Of a stretch of 64,000 nucleotides of DNA, positions 51,301 through 57,990 are shown one piece after another. Within the stretch, counting starts at the first letter, position 1. Every line of letters begins with the position of its first letter. This DNA comes from Aquila chrysaetos chrysaetos (lineage: Eukaryota; Chordata; Aves; Accipitriformes; Accipitridae), in assembly GCF_900496995.4 (NCBI RefSeq), contig NC_044009.1, positions 40,819,505 to 40,883,504 of the forward strand, in the 5' to 3' direction. The notes beneath the pieces were generated by a model that worked only from the letters and a program-made list of their open reading frames with translations, was not told the origin of the DNA and ran no database searches. The position numbers and the translations under genes are program-made.

Positions 51301-54300
51301 TGGTAAGATGAAATCAGTAGGGACAAAGCTTGGTAACTTTATTCCCATGACATGAATATAATGAGATCCTAATTTAGGCCATAATCCGCGTTTTCTCAGT
51401 GTCAGGTCAGGGGAATTTTGGAAACCCAAAAAGCCTTTTGAAGAAGTCCAGATACAGCACTTACTTAACTTTCTCTGAGCTTTTATTCACATTATATGGG
51501 GGCCTGAAGGGAAGAGACTGGCCATTCCTGTGCATCTGTCAGCAGACCTAGGTGGGGCATGGTGAAGTCCCCTCTGCCATTTGATGCCTGCTCTATTTTG
51601 ATATTCTCTCAGGCCCAAGCAAGTAGTGTTAGGGTGCTCTCAGGGAAAGGCCAATTCATATTCCACACTACAAAGCATTGGTATGTGGGCTGGTAACATC
51701 AAGTAACATTAAATGGCTTTGCAGGCTGGGCTTGTTAGACAGGGGCTCCATATGGCCTTGGTTTGGCAGCATTGGAGTTGGCTCTTGTAGGGTATTTCTG
51801 GCATTTGCAATGTTTCAAAACTAGCTTCGTGGCTTTTCTCTGCATCAGCTCCATCCAAAATATTTATTGCTGCAATTTAGTAGGATGCAGCAGCCATTGT
51901 GGCAATGCTGCTGAGCCTCTGTGCCGTCTCACACATCCAAAATCAGAAGAACAAATATGAAGCCTAATTTGCTCTACTGAAAGGAAACAAAGTGTCTTGT
52001 GGGTGCATAATTCTGATTTCCTGAAGGCTGCTTGAGCCTGGCTAACTTGTTTGGCCCACAGTTCCTGAAGGAGTGGAGAAAAGTTTGGAAGGAAAATAAA
52101 TGGGGGGGTGGGTGGGGGCGGCGAAATCAATGCTAGGAAGAAGCAGAAACCATTAAAAAATGTTAGCAATAGCCCAGGTCATTAGGTGAACTCCAGTCAG
52201 TGCCTAAGTGTTTCTGGAAGGAAAAGATGACAGGAACTCTAGTGACTGTCTGACATAAACATTACTGCAGCTTTACGTCATACACCCTCCCTACTCTATT
52301 GAAGGGGCATGTTTGATAGCTCTGCTCTGCGCTCTTTGTCTGTGGGACTAACTGGGAAATACTGTACTTCATCATTGTATCTAGATATAATAATGGAAAA
52401 TGCATAACTGAAATGGGAGAATTCACCCTGGAGCTAGGGCTGCTCGACTTCGGTGCGTCATACACCATTGTGATAACTAACGTAAGTGTCCCTGTGATGG
52501 TAACGAGCTCCTTCTGTTCTAGTCTTTGGCAGTGCTTTTGTTCTTATGTTTGTGACTCTCACTTGCTTTCTCCACCCTGCAAGACCCGGGCAGTAGCCGT
52601 CTGAAGGCAGTCCTTTACAAAAGGGTTAGCAAAAAGTTTTGGCGCCTACATAAGCAAGGTAGGTGGGTACTCATTCCACCTTACACTGTGATCTTGTCAG
52701 ATCTCATGGGTTAAACAAGAAGATCTTTTCCTCGATGCAAGTCCTCCATGGATGTGATCTGAGGTTCGTGCTGGTCTCATGCCATCCTTGTTCAGTTAAC
52801 ATTGACCCAGCGCACTGCAAAGAGCTATTACAGTCTGCCAAGAGCTGACTCTGCTTGTGTTCTTTAAAATACTGGACCTGGTGGTACACACACCTGAAAA
52901 ACTCTGCAGAAACAGTCTGCTGTATCCTCATGTTTAACTTACTGATCTAAAGGCTGATCTTCCAAGACCTGTGGATTATGCATGGGGGGAAGAGGGACGG
53001 TGTTGAGGGAGGAGGTTGGTGAGATGATTGTGCATCTGTTTTTCCTCCTCTCACTGTCTGTACAGCTTGTTTAGAGCCTAGTGTAAACTCAAGGCATGGT
53101 TCTCCGAACAACCTAGCCCTGATGCGGCATGAGCGCTGCTGAGAGGGTGGATTCCTTTCCCTGCCTGCCAGCCTCTTAGGCACGCTGCTCCAACCCTGGT
53201 CCAGCTGGCAGGAGCCACGGAGATGAACGTGATCAGCTTAGTTCCCATTTTAACCTTTCCACTGCACAGGCACACAGACAAACCAGGTCTGACAGGACAC
53301 ACTTCTAAGCTTCCCTCTGAGACTTTGACTACTGTGTTGTGATGAGCAGAGCAAAGTGCTGTCAGCTACTCCCTGGCAGTAACATCTCCCTGTTGGGCAA
53401 TTAATGGGAGCTGTTCACGTCTGCAGAGTCCAAATGCGTAGGGGGAAAAATATAGCTGCAAAGCACCTGGCATTTTTTTTTAACTCCGGTAGCTGGAGTG
53501 GGATGCACAGTCCTGGAGGGAATGGGCAGATGCTGCCATCTGTGAATGCAGAGATTTATGTACATAAAACACATAGACACTTGAAGTAATGTTGGCCAGA
53601 CCCATCCTCCATGGCTGCAAGCCTCTTTCACCAGATGAGAAACCAAATAGAGAAGTTGCATGAAGAATATTACGCTAAGAATATTGCCCCAGAGCCTCTG
53701 GTAATGCAACTGCGTCAGGGCCAGTTGAGATAGATATGTCCCACATCCCTGTGGGCAAGGATTCCAGTTTGTGGTCCCATCTGCAAAAGTCCCTGCTGTA
53801 GCCATGGCTGCTTGGGGGTGGCTCTGTGCCTCAGCCCCTCAGCCCTTCTGGACCCTGTGCTAGTCTTTTAATCTTTTTAACCCTCTGTTTTTCCATCTCT
53901 CTCCCTGTGGTTTCCTCCTTCTGTAGAGAGTTAGTTTGCTCCAGGCCAAGATAATTTTTAATTATTGCAGTGATTTGTACTGAGCCCTGCTCCTTTGCCA
54001 GGAGTGCTATATAGAAGAACCAAGAATGCAATATATTAGTCTGCTAATGTGGCTGAACTGTGATACTTAAATCAAGGGGATGCTGCCTTCTACCCAGCCT
54101 TCCTCAGTGTGCAGTTATAGTATGGTGCTTGTGACATTTCTTTATGGGCTAAAGAGCAATGCACAGCTCTCCTCTTGCCCTTTTAGCCTGCTAAAATACA
54201 GTCTCTTGATTTGCCTCCCTGTATGGTGATTAAGTACATCTCGTAAACATCCCTTGTATTTTCCCAAGTACTCTCCTTAAACACGGGGTTTTCTGCCTGA

Positions 54301-57280
54301 AGTCATTTCAGCCTAGTGTTTTCCTAGCTACTTAGTCAAATCTCTCTCTGCCTCTGAGCATCTGTGCATCAGAGACAGTATTAATTACACCTGGGAAAGC
54401 AAACAAAAAGAATGAGGAATACAGCTACCATAACTATCTGAATACATCTGATATGAGGCAGTCTCTGCTACTCTTGGTGTTCCTGAACTGGATTTGTTTG
54501 GGTATCACTGTTATAGTAGGGGATTTGTACAGTGCTGATGAAATGGGAGCAGTGGCCACATGGCTGCAATGAGCATTTATTCTCTTGTCCTGTTCTGGCC
54601 CTGGGGACAGCAGCAGGTCACAGGCCCTGCACAAGTACCACACAGGCTTTTCCCAGCCCCACTACAGAAGGCAACTTGCTGGTTTGCAATAACTCATGTG
54701 ACTCTTGCAGCACATTGAATGAGCTGGGATGTTTTCATCCTCTACCCTGTGCAGTAGGAGTCAGCCCATTCCCAACAGGCTTGGAAGTGGCAGGGGTCAG
54801 ACCCAGAGTTTTGCTTCCAGGGCAGAGCTTTGCTTCCACCTTTACTTAAAACTTCATTTTCGTAAAGTTGGTATTGGAGTCCAGGCTAAGAAGGATCTGA
54901 TCTTTGAGCAGCTAATCAATGTGCCTTTATTTTCCTGCTAGGTTTCTGGAGGTGATGTTAAGACATGGAAGTCAGAAGACATCAAAGCCAACAATGTCCA
55001 TATGGCTTGGCAGTTACCACAATACTTATTAATATCTGCTGGGGAGGTGATGTTCTCCATTACAGGTCTGGCCTTCTCCTATTCTCAGGTACTCCACTTA
55101 AAGATTAGACTTTAGATTAGGTTTACAATTAGACTTCAGGATGTATTTCTGCATCTGTCATTGACTTGTAATACGTCCTCTGGCATGATGCTTACTGACA
55201 ATATTATCTGTGGTTCAGCTAGAAGTGGGATTATAACACAGCTTGCTGGGTGCCCTCAAGCTAAATTAATTCATACTCTGAAGATACCTGTGCTCAATTA
55301 TATTTAGGAAACTCCTTTTCTGGTAAAGCTGAGAACATAGAACAGAACTGGATAGAAGCTTATTTTAATGTGAAAGCTCTGAATACAGTAATACCAGGTT
55401 TTTCTCCCAGTGAAATAGTTTGTGGTACATATTTTCCAGTGATAAAAAGACAAATCTCAAGGACTACAGGGTGGCATGGGGGCTTGGAACCTGCTTTAAG
55501 CTGAGAGACTGAAGGGGTCTAAGCCTACACGAGTCTGTAACAAGGGAGCAAGAGGTAACGAGTGTGCAAGGGATGATTTGATTGTTGTCCGGGGAGAAGG
55601 TTTATGGAAAGAGGGGACTGAGACATTACAAGATCAAAAAGCTGAAGCTACTCAGATTTATCCTTGGAGTAAAGTGCAGATGTTTATTAGTATAAACCAG
55701 TGGGACGATCTATCATGGGATCTGGAAAATTTGTCATCAACGGGAAGTTTAACATCAAGATCCAGTCTCTTTTCCAAAGGTGTACAGCCACATGGCACCA
55801 GACTGCAAGCTGCAGGGCTTTTTGTGTGGCTCCCTGAAGTTCCTGATCGTACAATTTCAGACGATGCAGGTTGGGGATGATCAGGATCCAGCTCTGCAAT
55901 CACAGCATCTCCTCTTTCTTCATGTGTCCTCCTGGAGGACATGTTTTGAAAACTCCTTGTACGCAGCTGTTGAAATTAACCACAGAGGAGACTGTGCAGA
56001 GGAAATTCCACCATCTCCTCCTAGGCTGAGCCTGGTGACACCTACACCGGGCAGGACATCACAGGGTGAACCAGGGCAGAAGGGCACAGCGTGATACCTA
56101 CTGACCAGGCCCTTCTCTTTTCAGTCTCCAGCCAGCATGAAGTCGGTGCTACAGGCAGGCTGGCTGCTCACAGTGGCTGTTGGGAATACCCTTGTGCTCG
56201 TTGTTGCACAGGCTGCACCAATGGCACAGGTATGGTTCGGCTCTTAAAACGGAGGTATTGCTTTAAAACAGGCCTGGATGGTGCTTCTGAATGTCTGTGT
56301 CCTGGAGCCACAGCTTCTCTGCACAGCCCCAGGCTCCTGCAATGGCGTGATGGCAGCCTGCACCGAGCTGCCTCCCAGCCAGGGCTCTGCTTTGCCCTCA
56401 GCAGCGTTGCCCTCTGGAGCAATGGCTCTCCCTAAGCCTCCCAGTGACAATAAATAATAGTGACCTGCACTGCAATAATGTTGCTGGAGCTCAGCTCTAG
56501 CCAAGCAGGCTGTGTTTGGGCCTGGAGCCTGGACACAATGCCAGCCGCATGTTGCAGTTGCTTAATGAAAGCAGCTTGCCTTCATCCAGCTAGCCCAGTG
56601 GGCAGGTAGCATCCTCAAGCGTCTAGTTTGGGACTCCTTCAGGGCCAGCTGCCTCTGGCACCCCTGAGATGTCAGGCTTGCATGGGGAGGTTGTGGCGCA
56701 GAGCTTGTTTAATTCAAGCTATCAGACTTCTGGGCTGATGGCATGAAGGTGTGAAATGGGTCTCATTTCTGGCTGACATGAAACTGCCTCTCCCAAAGGC
56801 ATCCTGTGGGCAAAAAGCCCAGGCAGGTATGTTCCAGTCAGGACAGATTTCTAAGAAAAGATTTAATGAAACTAGCCCAATCTAAAACTGGTTTGTTTCA
56901 ACGTATATCACATATTCACAATTACATAATGTGTACATGAGTTTACCAGAAAACAGGATGAGAAGGTTTCTATCTTGTGAGCAATTTCTGAAGCTAAAAA
57001 GTAATTTTCACCCAGCTCTTCAAAAAGCTCTTGGAAGTGCAGAGAAATCCTCTGGACTGAAAGTCTGGGGTCCCCTGACCTGCTGTTCTTTTTTCTTTCC
57101 TAGTGGGCTGAATTTGTCTTGTTCACTGTTCTCCTCTTTGCTGTGTGCGTTATTTTCTCCATCATGGGATATTTCTATGTCAGTGTGGATCCAGAGGACC
57201 TAGAAGAAAAGGAAGAGAAGAGAGAGACCTCAAGCAGAGGAAACATGATTAGTCTCGTTACTCAGAAAACAAAGCTCTAA
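18208..57280 (+). CDS. SLC15A2: SLC15A2 (PEPT2) proton-coupled oligopeptide transporter, complete 22-exon gene
   Basis: This POT/PTR2-family symporter carries di- and tripeptides across the plasma membrane with protons. Coding exons: 18208-18312, 21726-21813, 22438-22579, 24450-24542, 25641-25740, 30892-30982, 33125-33202, 35814-35896, 37139-37225, 37558-37647, 38000-38044, 40233-40265, 41339-41427, 43441-43522, 45497-45622, 46420-46584, 49252-49298, 50861-50971, 52385-52481, 54942-55088, 56125-56229, 57104-57280. They sum to 2181 bases, 726 residues plus stop, with phases matching at every junction and GT-AG introns. About 12 membrane segments are visible, with a large extracellular domain (about 403-606) between segments 9 and 10. 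ExxER (53-57), His87, Lys161, Tyr188, Arg301, Trp313 and Glu619 match residues known to matter in PEPT1/PEPT2. The start [14 protein letters not shown] and the end KTKL match human PEPT2, not PEPT1. A lineage-specific PEPT2 paralogue cannot be excluded. Confidence 0.95.
18640..18656 (+). repeat. (GGGA)n run, four-run G-quadruplex motif
   Basis: Four GGG runs (18640-18642, 18644-18646, 18648-18650, 18652-18654) are separated by single A bases, on the coding strand about 330 bases after the first donor site. Such short-loop motifs fold very stably in vitro, and GGGAGGG also matches MAZ/SP-type binding sites. Confidence 0.7.
19045..19170 (-). repeat. MIR-like SINE remnant, antisense
   Basis: The + strand reads ACATTAACTATTGTATATCC, then CCCATTTTGCAGCTAGTCAG and AAGGAGAGGTGA. 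This is the reverse order of the MIR core ('attaactaat...ccccattttgcag...gagaggt'). Borders are approximate. Confidence 0.4.
19461..19544 (+). repeat. Perfect 42-bp tandem duplication
   Basis: Two adjacent identical 42-bp units (19461-19502 and 19503-19544) begin TACATGAGGATTTCTGTGTG and end ATCTTATGACGT. No base differs, so the duplication is recent or recently homogenised. Each unit ends in TGACGT, the core of a CREB/ATF site, so the duplication doubles that site. Confidence 0.95.
20394..20438 (+). repeat. GT-rich/T-rich simple tract
   Basis: A G6 run followed by TTTGTTTTGTTTG-type units and a T12 run. It is low-complexity intronic sequence, perhaps the tail of an old retroposed element. 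Confidence 0.7.
21726..21813 (+). CDS. SLC15A2: SLC15A2 coding exon 2: membrane segment 1, ExxER motif (residues 36-64)
   Basis: The exon begins [13 protein letters not shown] and ends SYYGMR plus one base of the next codon. It holds most of membrane segment 1 and the POT-family ExxER motif (Glu53, Glu56, Arg57), which is tied to proton coupling. The acceptor is CCCGCAG and the donor is [17 protein letters not shown] matches PEPT2; PEPT1 has a different lead-in here. Confidence 0.96.
22438..22579 (+). CDS. SLC15A2: SLC15A2 coding exon 3: segments 1-2 with His87
   Basis: The exon encodes [13 protein letters not shown], then a short loop and segment 2 with [12 protein letters not shown] and ADSWLGKYK. 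His87 (codon 22503-22505) is the conserved proton-binding histidine (His57 in PEPT1) and falls at exactly the human PEPT2 number. LCYFTP is the PEPT2 form; PEPT1 has LCYLTP. The acceptor is CTTTTAG and the donor GTAAGT. Confidence 0.96.
24450..24542 (+). CDS. SLC15A2: SLC15A2 coding exon 4: membrane segment 3
   Basis: The exon encodes [17 protein letters not shown] followed by [13 protein letters not shown]. The short loop after segment 3 is PEPT2-like; PEPT1 has a longer Asn/Asp-rich insertion here, which is an independent argument for PEPT2. The exon starts with the last base of Lys112 and ends with two bases of Val143. The acceptor is CCTCACAG and the donor GTAAGT. Confidence 0.95.
25641..25740 (+). 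CDS. SLC15A2: SLC15A2 coding exon 5: membrane segment 4 (GTGGIKPCV)
   Basis: The exon encodes [16 protein letters not shown], then [17 protein letters not shown], residues 144-176. This is the most conserved POT segment; Lys161 corresponds to Lys140 of PEPT1, which lies in the substrate site. The exon ends in phase 0 before GTAAGA. The acceptor is unusual: ...TTGCATGAAG, with A rather than C or T before AG. Frame and protein alignment still require this position. Confidence 0.95.
26660..26870 (+). mobile_element. CR1-type LINE 3' end
   Basis: The order of words is that of a CR1/L3 3' region: TTTAGGACTGACCGTAGGAA, AAATTTTCCAGAAGCAG, GGAAATTCCCATCAATGGAG, GCATTGAAGAAGGACATTAG, CTAATGGTCTGTCAGGAAAG and GTTGGACAAAGGATGAC. 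In intact copies these read 'ggacattaggaaaaacttcc...ggaatccccatcattggaggttt...ggttggacaaacacctgtcaggga'. It is decayed and non-coding. Confidence 0.65.
27400..27600 (-). repeat. MIR/L2-like remnant, antisense
   Basis: The + strand reads CACTTATCTTCAGAGTGTTT, then CTTCAGCTAATGAATCTCAG, CACCCCAGTCAGG, TATTATT and AACTGAGTTACAGAGAAA. This is the usual antisense order of a MIR core ('cttcaaagtgctttacaaac...attaatcctcacaacaccc...tattattatcccc...actgaggcacagagaa'). Confidence 0.45.
28330..28640. promoter_or_regulatory. Candidate conserved non-coding element in intron 5
   Basis: This AT-rich unique stretch is dense in homeodomain-type words (ATTAATTAAGGACC, TAGCTAATCC) and contains GGTTGCCAAGGAGATC, which resembles an RFX half-site. 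It lacks repeat signatures. The call rests only on composition and motif density; alignment to other genomes is needed. Confidence 0.25.
30500..30514 (+). repeat. G15 homopolymer
   Basis: An uninterrupted run of 15 guanines in intron 5. Length is likely variable and error-prone; it is able to form G-quadruplexes. Confidence 0.9.
30892..30982 (+). CDS. SLC15A2: SLC15A2 coding exon 6: segment 5, PTR2 signature [10 protein letters not shown]
   Basis: The exon encodes [20 protein letters not shown], then [10 protein letters not shown], residues 177-206 plus one base. [10 protein letters not shown] (187-196) is the PTR2 family signature, and Tyr188 matches Tyr167 of PEPT1. TSERSK is a variable cytoplasmic loop (AEERTR in human PEPT2). 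The acceptor is TTGTTTTAG and the donor GTCAGT. It follows the longest intron of the gene (5.15 kb). Confidence 0.95.
31215..31310 (+). repeat. CR1-type LINE 3' tail, decayed
   Basis: GGTGGAAGGACCTACATGGT, then CATCTAATCCTCCCCATTGC and CAGTGAAGGATTATTCCCC match the common amniote CR1 tail ('ggaaggacctca.gaggtcatctagtccatcccctgccagtgcaggattattccc'). A related fragment lies near 59010. Confidence 0.5.
33125..33202 (+). CDS. SLC15A2: SLC15A2 coding exon 7: loop and membrane segment 6
   Basis: The exon encodes [20 protein letters not shown], then LMVLAL, residues 207-232, with one split base at each end. [14 protein letters not shown] matches human PEPT2 closely; PEPT1 has a different, Gln/His-containing version of this loop. 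The acceptor is TTTTTCAG and the donor GTGAGT. Confidence 0.95.
35814..35896 (+). CDS. SLC15A2: SLC15A2 coding exon 8: end of segment 6 and start of the cytoplasmic loop
   Basis: The exon encodes [20 protein letters not shown], then LEVCKCIG, residues 233-260. It closes segment 6 and opens the long cytoplasmic loop between segments 6 and 7. The pattern GS-x-hydrophobic-Y-x-K-x-PP-x-GN is shared with human PEPT2. The acceptor is ATTTTTCAG; the donor GTAAGT follows in phase 0. Confidence 0.94.
37139..37225 (+). CDS. SLC15A2: SLC15A2 coding exon 9: cytoplasmic loop between segments 6 and 7
   Basis: The exon encodes [20 protein letters not shown], then LDWASEKYS, residues 261-289. This basic amphipathic loop has the conserved PKR-x-HWLDWA core of vertebrate PEPTs. 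Both ends are in phase 0. The acceptor is CTCCCTAG and the donor GTAAGT. The long open frame on the opposite strand here is a shadow. Confidence 0.95.
37558..37647 (+). CDS. SLC15A2: SLC15A2 coding exon 10: membrane segment 7 (Arg301, Trp313)
   Basis: The exon encodes [20 protein letters not shown], then [10 protein letters not shown], residues 290-319. Arg301 and Trp313 correspond to Arg282 and Trp294 of PEPT1, which are linked to proton coupling and substrate binding. [12 protein letters not shown] is almost unchanged across vertebrate PEPTs. The exon is in phase 0 on both sides, with acceptor TTTATAG and donor GTACAG. Confidence 0.96.
38000..38044 (+). CDS. SLC15A2: SLC15A2 coding exon 11: 45-nt exon [15 protein letters not shown]
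   Basis: This short phase-0 exon encodes [15 protein letters not shown], residues 320-334, directly after segment 7. GSRWTLQA is a fixed vertebrate PEPT motif. The acceptor is CTCCTTAG and the donor GTAAGT. Confidence 0.95.
38255..38585 (+). repeat. MIR-like SINE, decayed
   Basis: TTGCTCTGTGACCTTGAGCA followed by GGTAGG matches the MIR 'gctgtgtgaccttgggcaag' head. Further on, GATGAGGATTAATTAGTTTG, then AGCCATAAAGTGCTTCAAAG matches the MIR tail ('tgaggattaaatgagtt...gtaaagcgcttag'). The two halves are separated by diverged sequence. Confidence 0.5.
40233..40265 (+). CDS. SLC15A2: SLC15A2 coding exon 12: 33-nt exon [11 protein letters not shown]
   Basis: This very short phase-0 exon encodes [11 protein letters not shown], residues 335-345. 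QPDQMQ is conserved in PEPT1 and PEPT2. The acceptor TTTTTGTTTCAG is strong and the donor is GTAAAA. It is too short for gene finders that rely on coding length; the homology makes it secure. Confidence 0.94.
41339..41427 (+). CDS. SLC15A2: SLC15A2 coding exon 13: membrane segment 8
   Basis: The exon encodes [20 protein letters not shown], then [10 protein letters not shown], with the last codon split after two bases. [13 protein letters not shown] matches PEPT2. [14 protein letters not shown] is more divergent: human PEPT2 has FVIYRLVSKCGINF. The acceptor is TATTGCAG and the donor GTAAGT. Confidence 0.94.
43441..43522 (+). CDS. SLC15A2: SLC15A2 coding exon 14: membrane segment 9
   Basis: The exon encodes [20 protein letters not shown], then VVELKIN, up to residue 402. 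RKMA-x-GMILA-x-x-AF is the conserved start of segment 9. The extracellular domain begins right after it. The acceptor is CTCCATAG; the donor GTAAGT follows in phase 0. Confidence 0.94.
43908..43939 (+). repeat. T15 run and (GT)n microsatellite
   Basis: An uninterrupted T run followed by TCTC and a short GT repeat. It lies in intron 14 and is likely polymorphic. Confidence 0.8.
45497..45622 (+). CDS. SLC15A2: SLC15A2 coding exon 15: start of the extracellular domain (residues 403-444)
   Basis: The exon encodes [20 protein letters not shown], then a stretch ending QQPVEAFQ. It opens the large immunoglobulin-like extracellular region typical of mammalian-type PEPTs. Only the VLNLA core and the general pattern are shared with human PEPT2; this is the fast-evolving part of the family. 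It is in phase 0 on both sides, with acceptor TTTAATTAG and donor GTAAGC. Confidence 0.92.
46420..46584 (+). CDS. SLC15A2: SLC15A2 coding exon 16: extracellular domain (residues 445-499)
   Basis: The exon encodes [20 protein letters not shown] and continues to [12 protein letters not shown]-x-L and the LSL...Y-x-V-x-EK-x-x-YSL pattern align with human PEPT2. N475-Y-T is a candidate N-glycosylation site. The acceptor is TTCCACAG and the donor GTGAGT, in phase 0. An alternative reading runs on into the intron; homology and the next exon support the splice. Confidence 0.92.
47960..48190. promoter_or_regulatory. Candidate conserved non-coding element in intron 16
   Basis: Unique AT-rich sequence with words such as GTTTGTTATTTATTGCTGTG and CATTTATTTTTCACTGTGGC, and forkhead-like TGTTTGTTATTTA, without repeat signatures. 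The call is based on composition and motif density only. Confidence 0.2.
49252..49298 (+). CDS. SLC15A2: SLC15A2 coding exon 17: 47-nt extracellular exon
   Basis: The exon encodes [15 protein letters not shown] plus two bases of Arg515, joining to RFINGL in exon 18. NG-x-x-x-VRF-x-N is conserved in both PEPT1 and PEPT2, which secures the small exon. A long polypyrimidine tract ends in CTCTTTAG; the donor is GTAGGA. Confidence 0.93.
50090..50470. repeat. AT-rich, partly self-complementary interspersed repeat, old
   Basis: The block is rich in GAAAATTTT/AAAATTTTC-type words on both strands (for example CAAAATCCCAAAATTTTCCC, AACAATTTTTCAGTTGTC, GAAAGTTTTGGTTTTTATGA). This is the look of an old, TIR-type non-autonomous repeat seen widely in turtle and bird genomes. 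I cannot name the family. Borders are approximate. Confidence 0.35.
50861..50971 (+). CDS. SLC15A2: SLC15A2 coding exon 18: extracellular domain (residues 516-551)
   Basis: The exon encodes [18 protein letters not shown] and continues to SEYSLLERD, plus two bases of Lys552. The DVN-x-S core aligns with human PEPT2. N525-L-S and N539-Y-S are candidate glycosylation sites. The acceptor is TCTTTGCAG and the donor GTAAGT. Confidence 0.93.
52102..52121 (+). repeat. G-rich tract, quadruplex-prone
   Basis: Runs of 7, 3, 5 and 2 guanines are separated by single bases (GGGGGGGTGGGTGGGGGCGG). It lies on the coding strand in intron 18, about 260 bases before exon 19. Confidence 0.7.
52385..52481 (+). 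CDS. SLC15A2: SLC15A2 coding exon 19: extracellular domain (residues 553-584)
   Basis: The exon encodes [20 protein letters not shown], then [20 protein letters not shown] is nearly the human PEPT2 sequence. The acceptor ...TGTATCTAG lacks a long pyrimidine run. The donor is GTAAGT. The last residue, Asn584, makes an N-V-S sequon only after splicing to exon 20. Confidence 0.92.
54942..55088 (+). CDS. SLC15A2: SLC15A2 coding exon 20: end of the extracellular domain and membrane segment 10
   Basis: The exon encodes residues 585-633. [20 protein letters not shown] resembles human PEPT2 (AWKIEDIPANKMSIAWQL) and leads into segment 10 ([19 protein letters not shown]). Glu619 (codon 55044-55046) is the segment-10 glutamate that binds the peptide amino terminus in PEPT1 (Glu595). 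Codon 55071-55073 is GCC, alanine 628, where human PEPT1 and PEPT2 have glutamate in GLEFSYSQAP. The acceptor is TCCTGCTAG; the donor GTACTC is weak. Confidence 0.95.
55089..57103 (+). other. SLC15A2 introns 20 and 21
   Basis: Introns 55089-56124 and 56230-57103. Open frames on both strands here (for example 55780-56094, 56091-56435) run through splice sites and match nothing known. No other feature was recognised. Confidence 0.85.
56125..56229 (+). CDS. SLC15A2: SLC15A2 coding exon 21: membrane segment 11
   Basis: The exon encodes [20 protein letters not shown], then [15 protein letters not shown], residues 634-668. MKSVLQA-x-WLLT-x-AVGN is shared with PEPT1 and PEPT2. Ser634 replaces the usual alanine of the SYSQAP motif. 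It is in phase 0, with acceptor TTTTCAG and donor GTATGG. Confidence 0.95.
57104..57280 (+). CDS. SLC15A2: SLC15A2 coding exon 22: segment 12, cytoplasmic tail and stop
   Basis: The exon encodes [20 protein letters not shown], then [19 protein letters not shown] and a tail ending [13 protein letters not shown], with the stop TAA at 57278-57280. FSIMGYFYV and the GNMI...KTKL end identify PEPT2. The last residues, T-K-L, fit a class I PDZ ligand; PEPT2 tails are known to bind PDZ scaffolds such as PDZK1. The acceptor is CTTTCCTAG. Confidence 0.96.
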   Translation, partial: WAEFVLFTVLLFAVCVIFSIMGYFYVSVDPEDLEEKEEKRETSSRGNMISLVTQKTKL

Positions 57281-57990
57281 CACATGGGTTGGGATTTTTT
57301 TTTTTTTAAACACAGTAGATGGGAGGGTAAAAGAAGGGTGGGGACAATGTTATTATATTTTATAGCATTGCAGTCTTTTTTACTCAAAATGTAGCCACCT
57401 TCTAAATGGGACCAAATAGCCCTCTATATAAACAATAGGGGTCCTGAAATCAGAGCAAAACTCCCTGGGAAAGCTCCCCTGGTATTAAAAGCCCTTATAA
57501 GTAAATACAGTGTAATTTAAAACCTGCCCATCATTTTAAGCATGGAATGCTTTCCTATGATTTTGTTTTAAACATATATTTAGGGCAGCAGGGAGGAAGG
57601 GTGGAAGGAATGCTGTATGACAGCAAAATTTGGAGATGTTGGAAGAAAAAAATGAAAACCCAGTATAGGAATTAGGGAAGAATAGATGTTACTGACAGAA
57701 TTTTTAATGCTATCATCAAGGACTGGAAGTGTTACACAGAATCCCAAAGGATTTCATCATGTAACTCTCCTTATGAGTATTTCACCCTATTATTGCATGT
57801 TATGAATGGTCCTGATTTATGACTTTCACCTCCAGGCTCAGAAGTAATAACAGGGAATTAAATTCTGCAGGCTAAAATATTCCCAAAACACTACTGAAGA
57901 AGATATGCATGCTACCATCTCTCTGATACCCATTTTTCCTAGAAGTTTTTAGCAACTGATGGTGTTCTTTGATTAGACATGATTAAAGAA
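57281..57990 (+). other. SLC15A2: SLC15A2 3' UTR (3' end not fixed)
   Basis: This is AT-rich non-coding sequence after the stop. ATTAAA hexamers at 57484-57489, 57857-57862 and 57982-57987 are candidate variant poly(A) signals; I saw no canonical AATAAA in this stretch. The true end may lie further downstream, since mammalian SLC15A2 3' UTRs are long. The end coordinate is only the last candidate signal. Confidence 0.45.

Larger units (their letters stand above)
50972..54941 (+). other. SLC15A2 introns 18 and 19
   Basis: Introns 50972-52384 and 52482-54941. Intron 18 holds a G-rich quadruplex-prone tract at 52102-52121. No other exon, RNA gene or clear mobile element was recognised. Confidence 0.85.

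Noticed and set aside
18208..57280. The gene could be SLC15A1 (PEPT1).
   Set aside because: The N-terminus [14 protein letters not shown], His at 87, the short loop after segment 3, [20 protein letters not shown] and the KTKL end are PEPT2 features; PEPT1 differs at each.
18208..57280. The locus could be a pseudogene.
   Set aside because: All 22 exons are open, phases agree, splice sites are GT-AG and the length is within three residues of human PEPT2.
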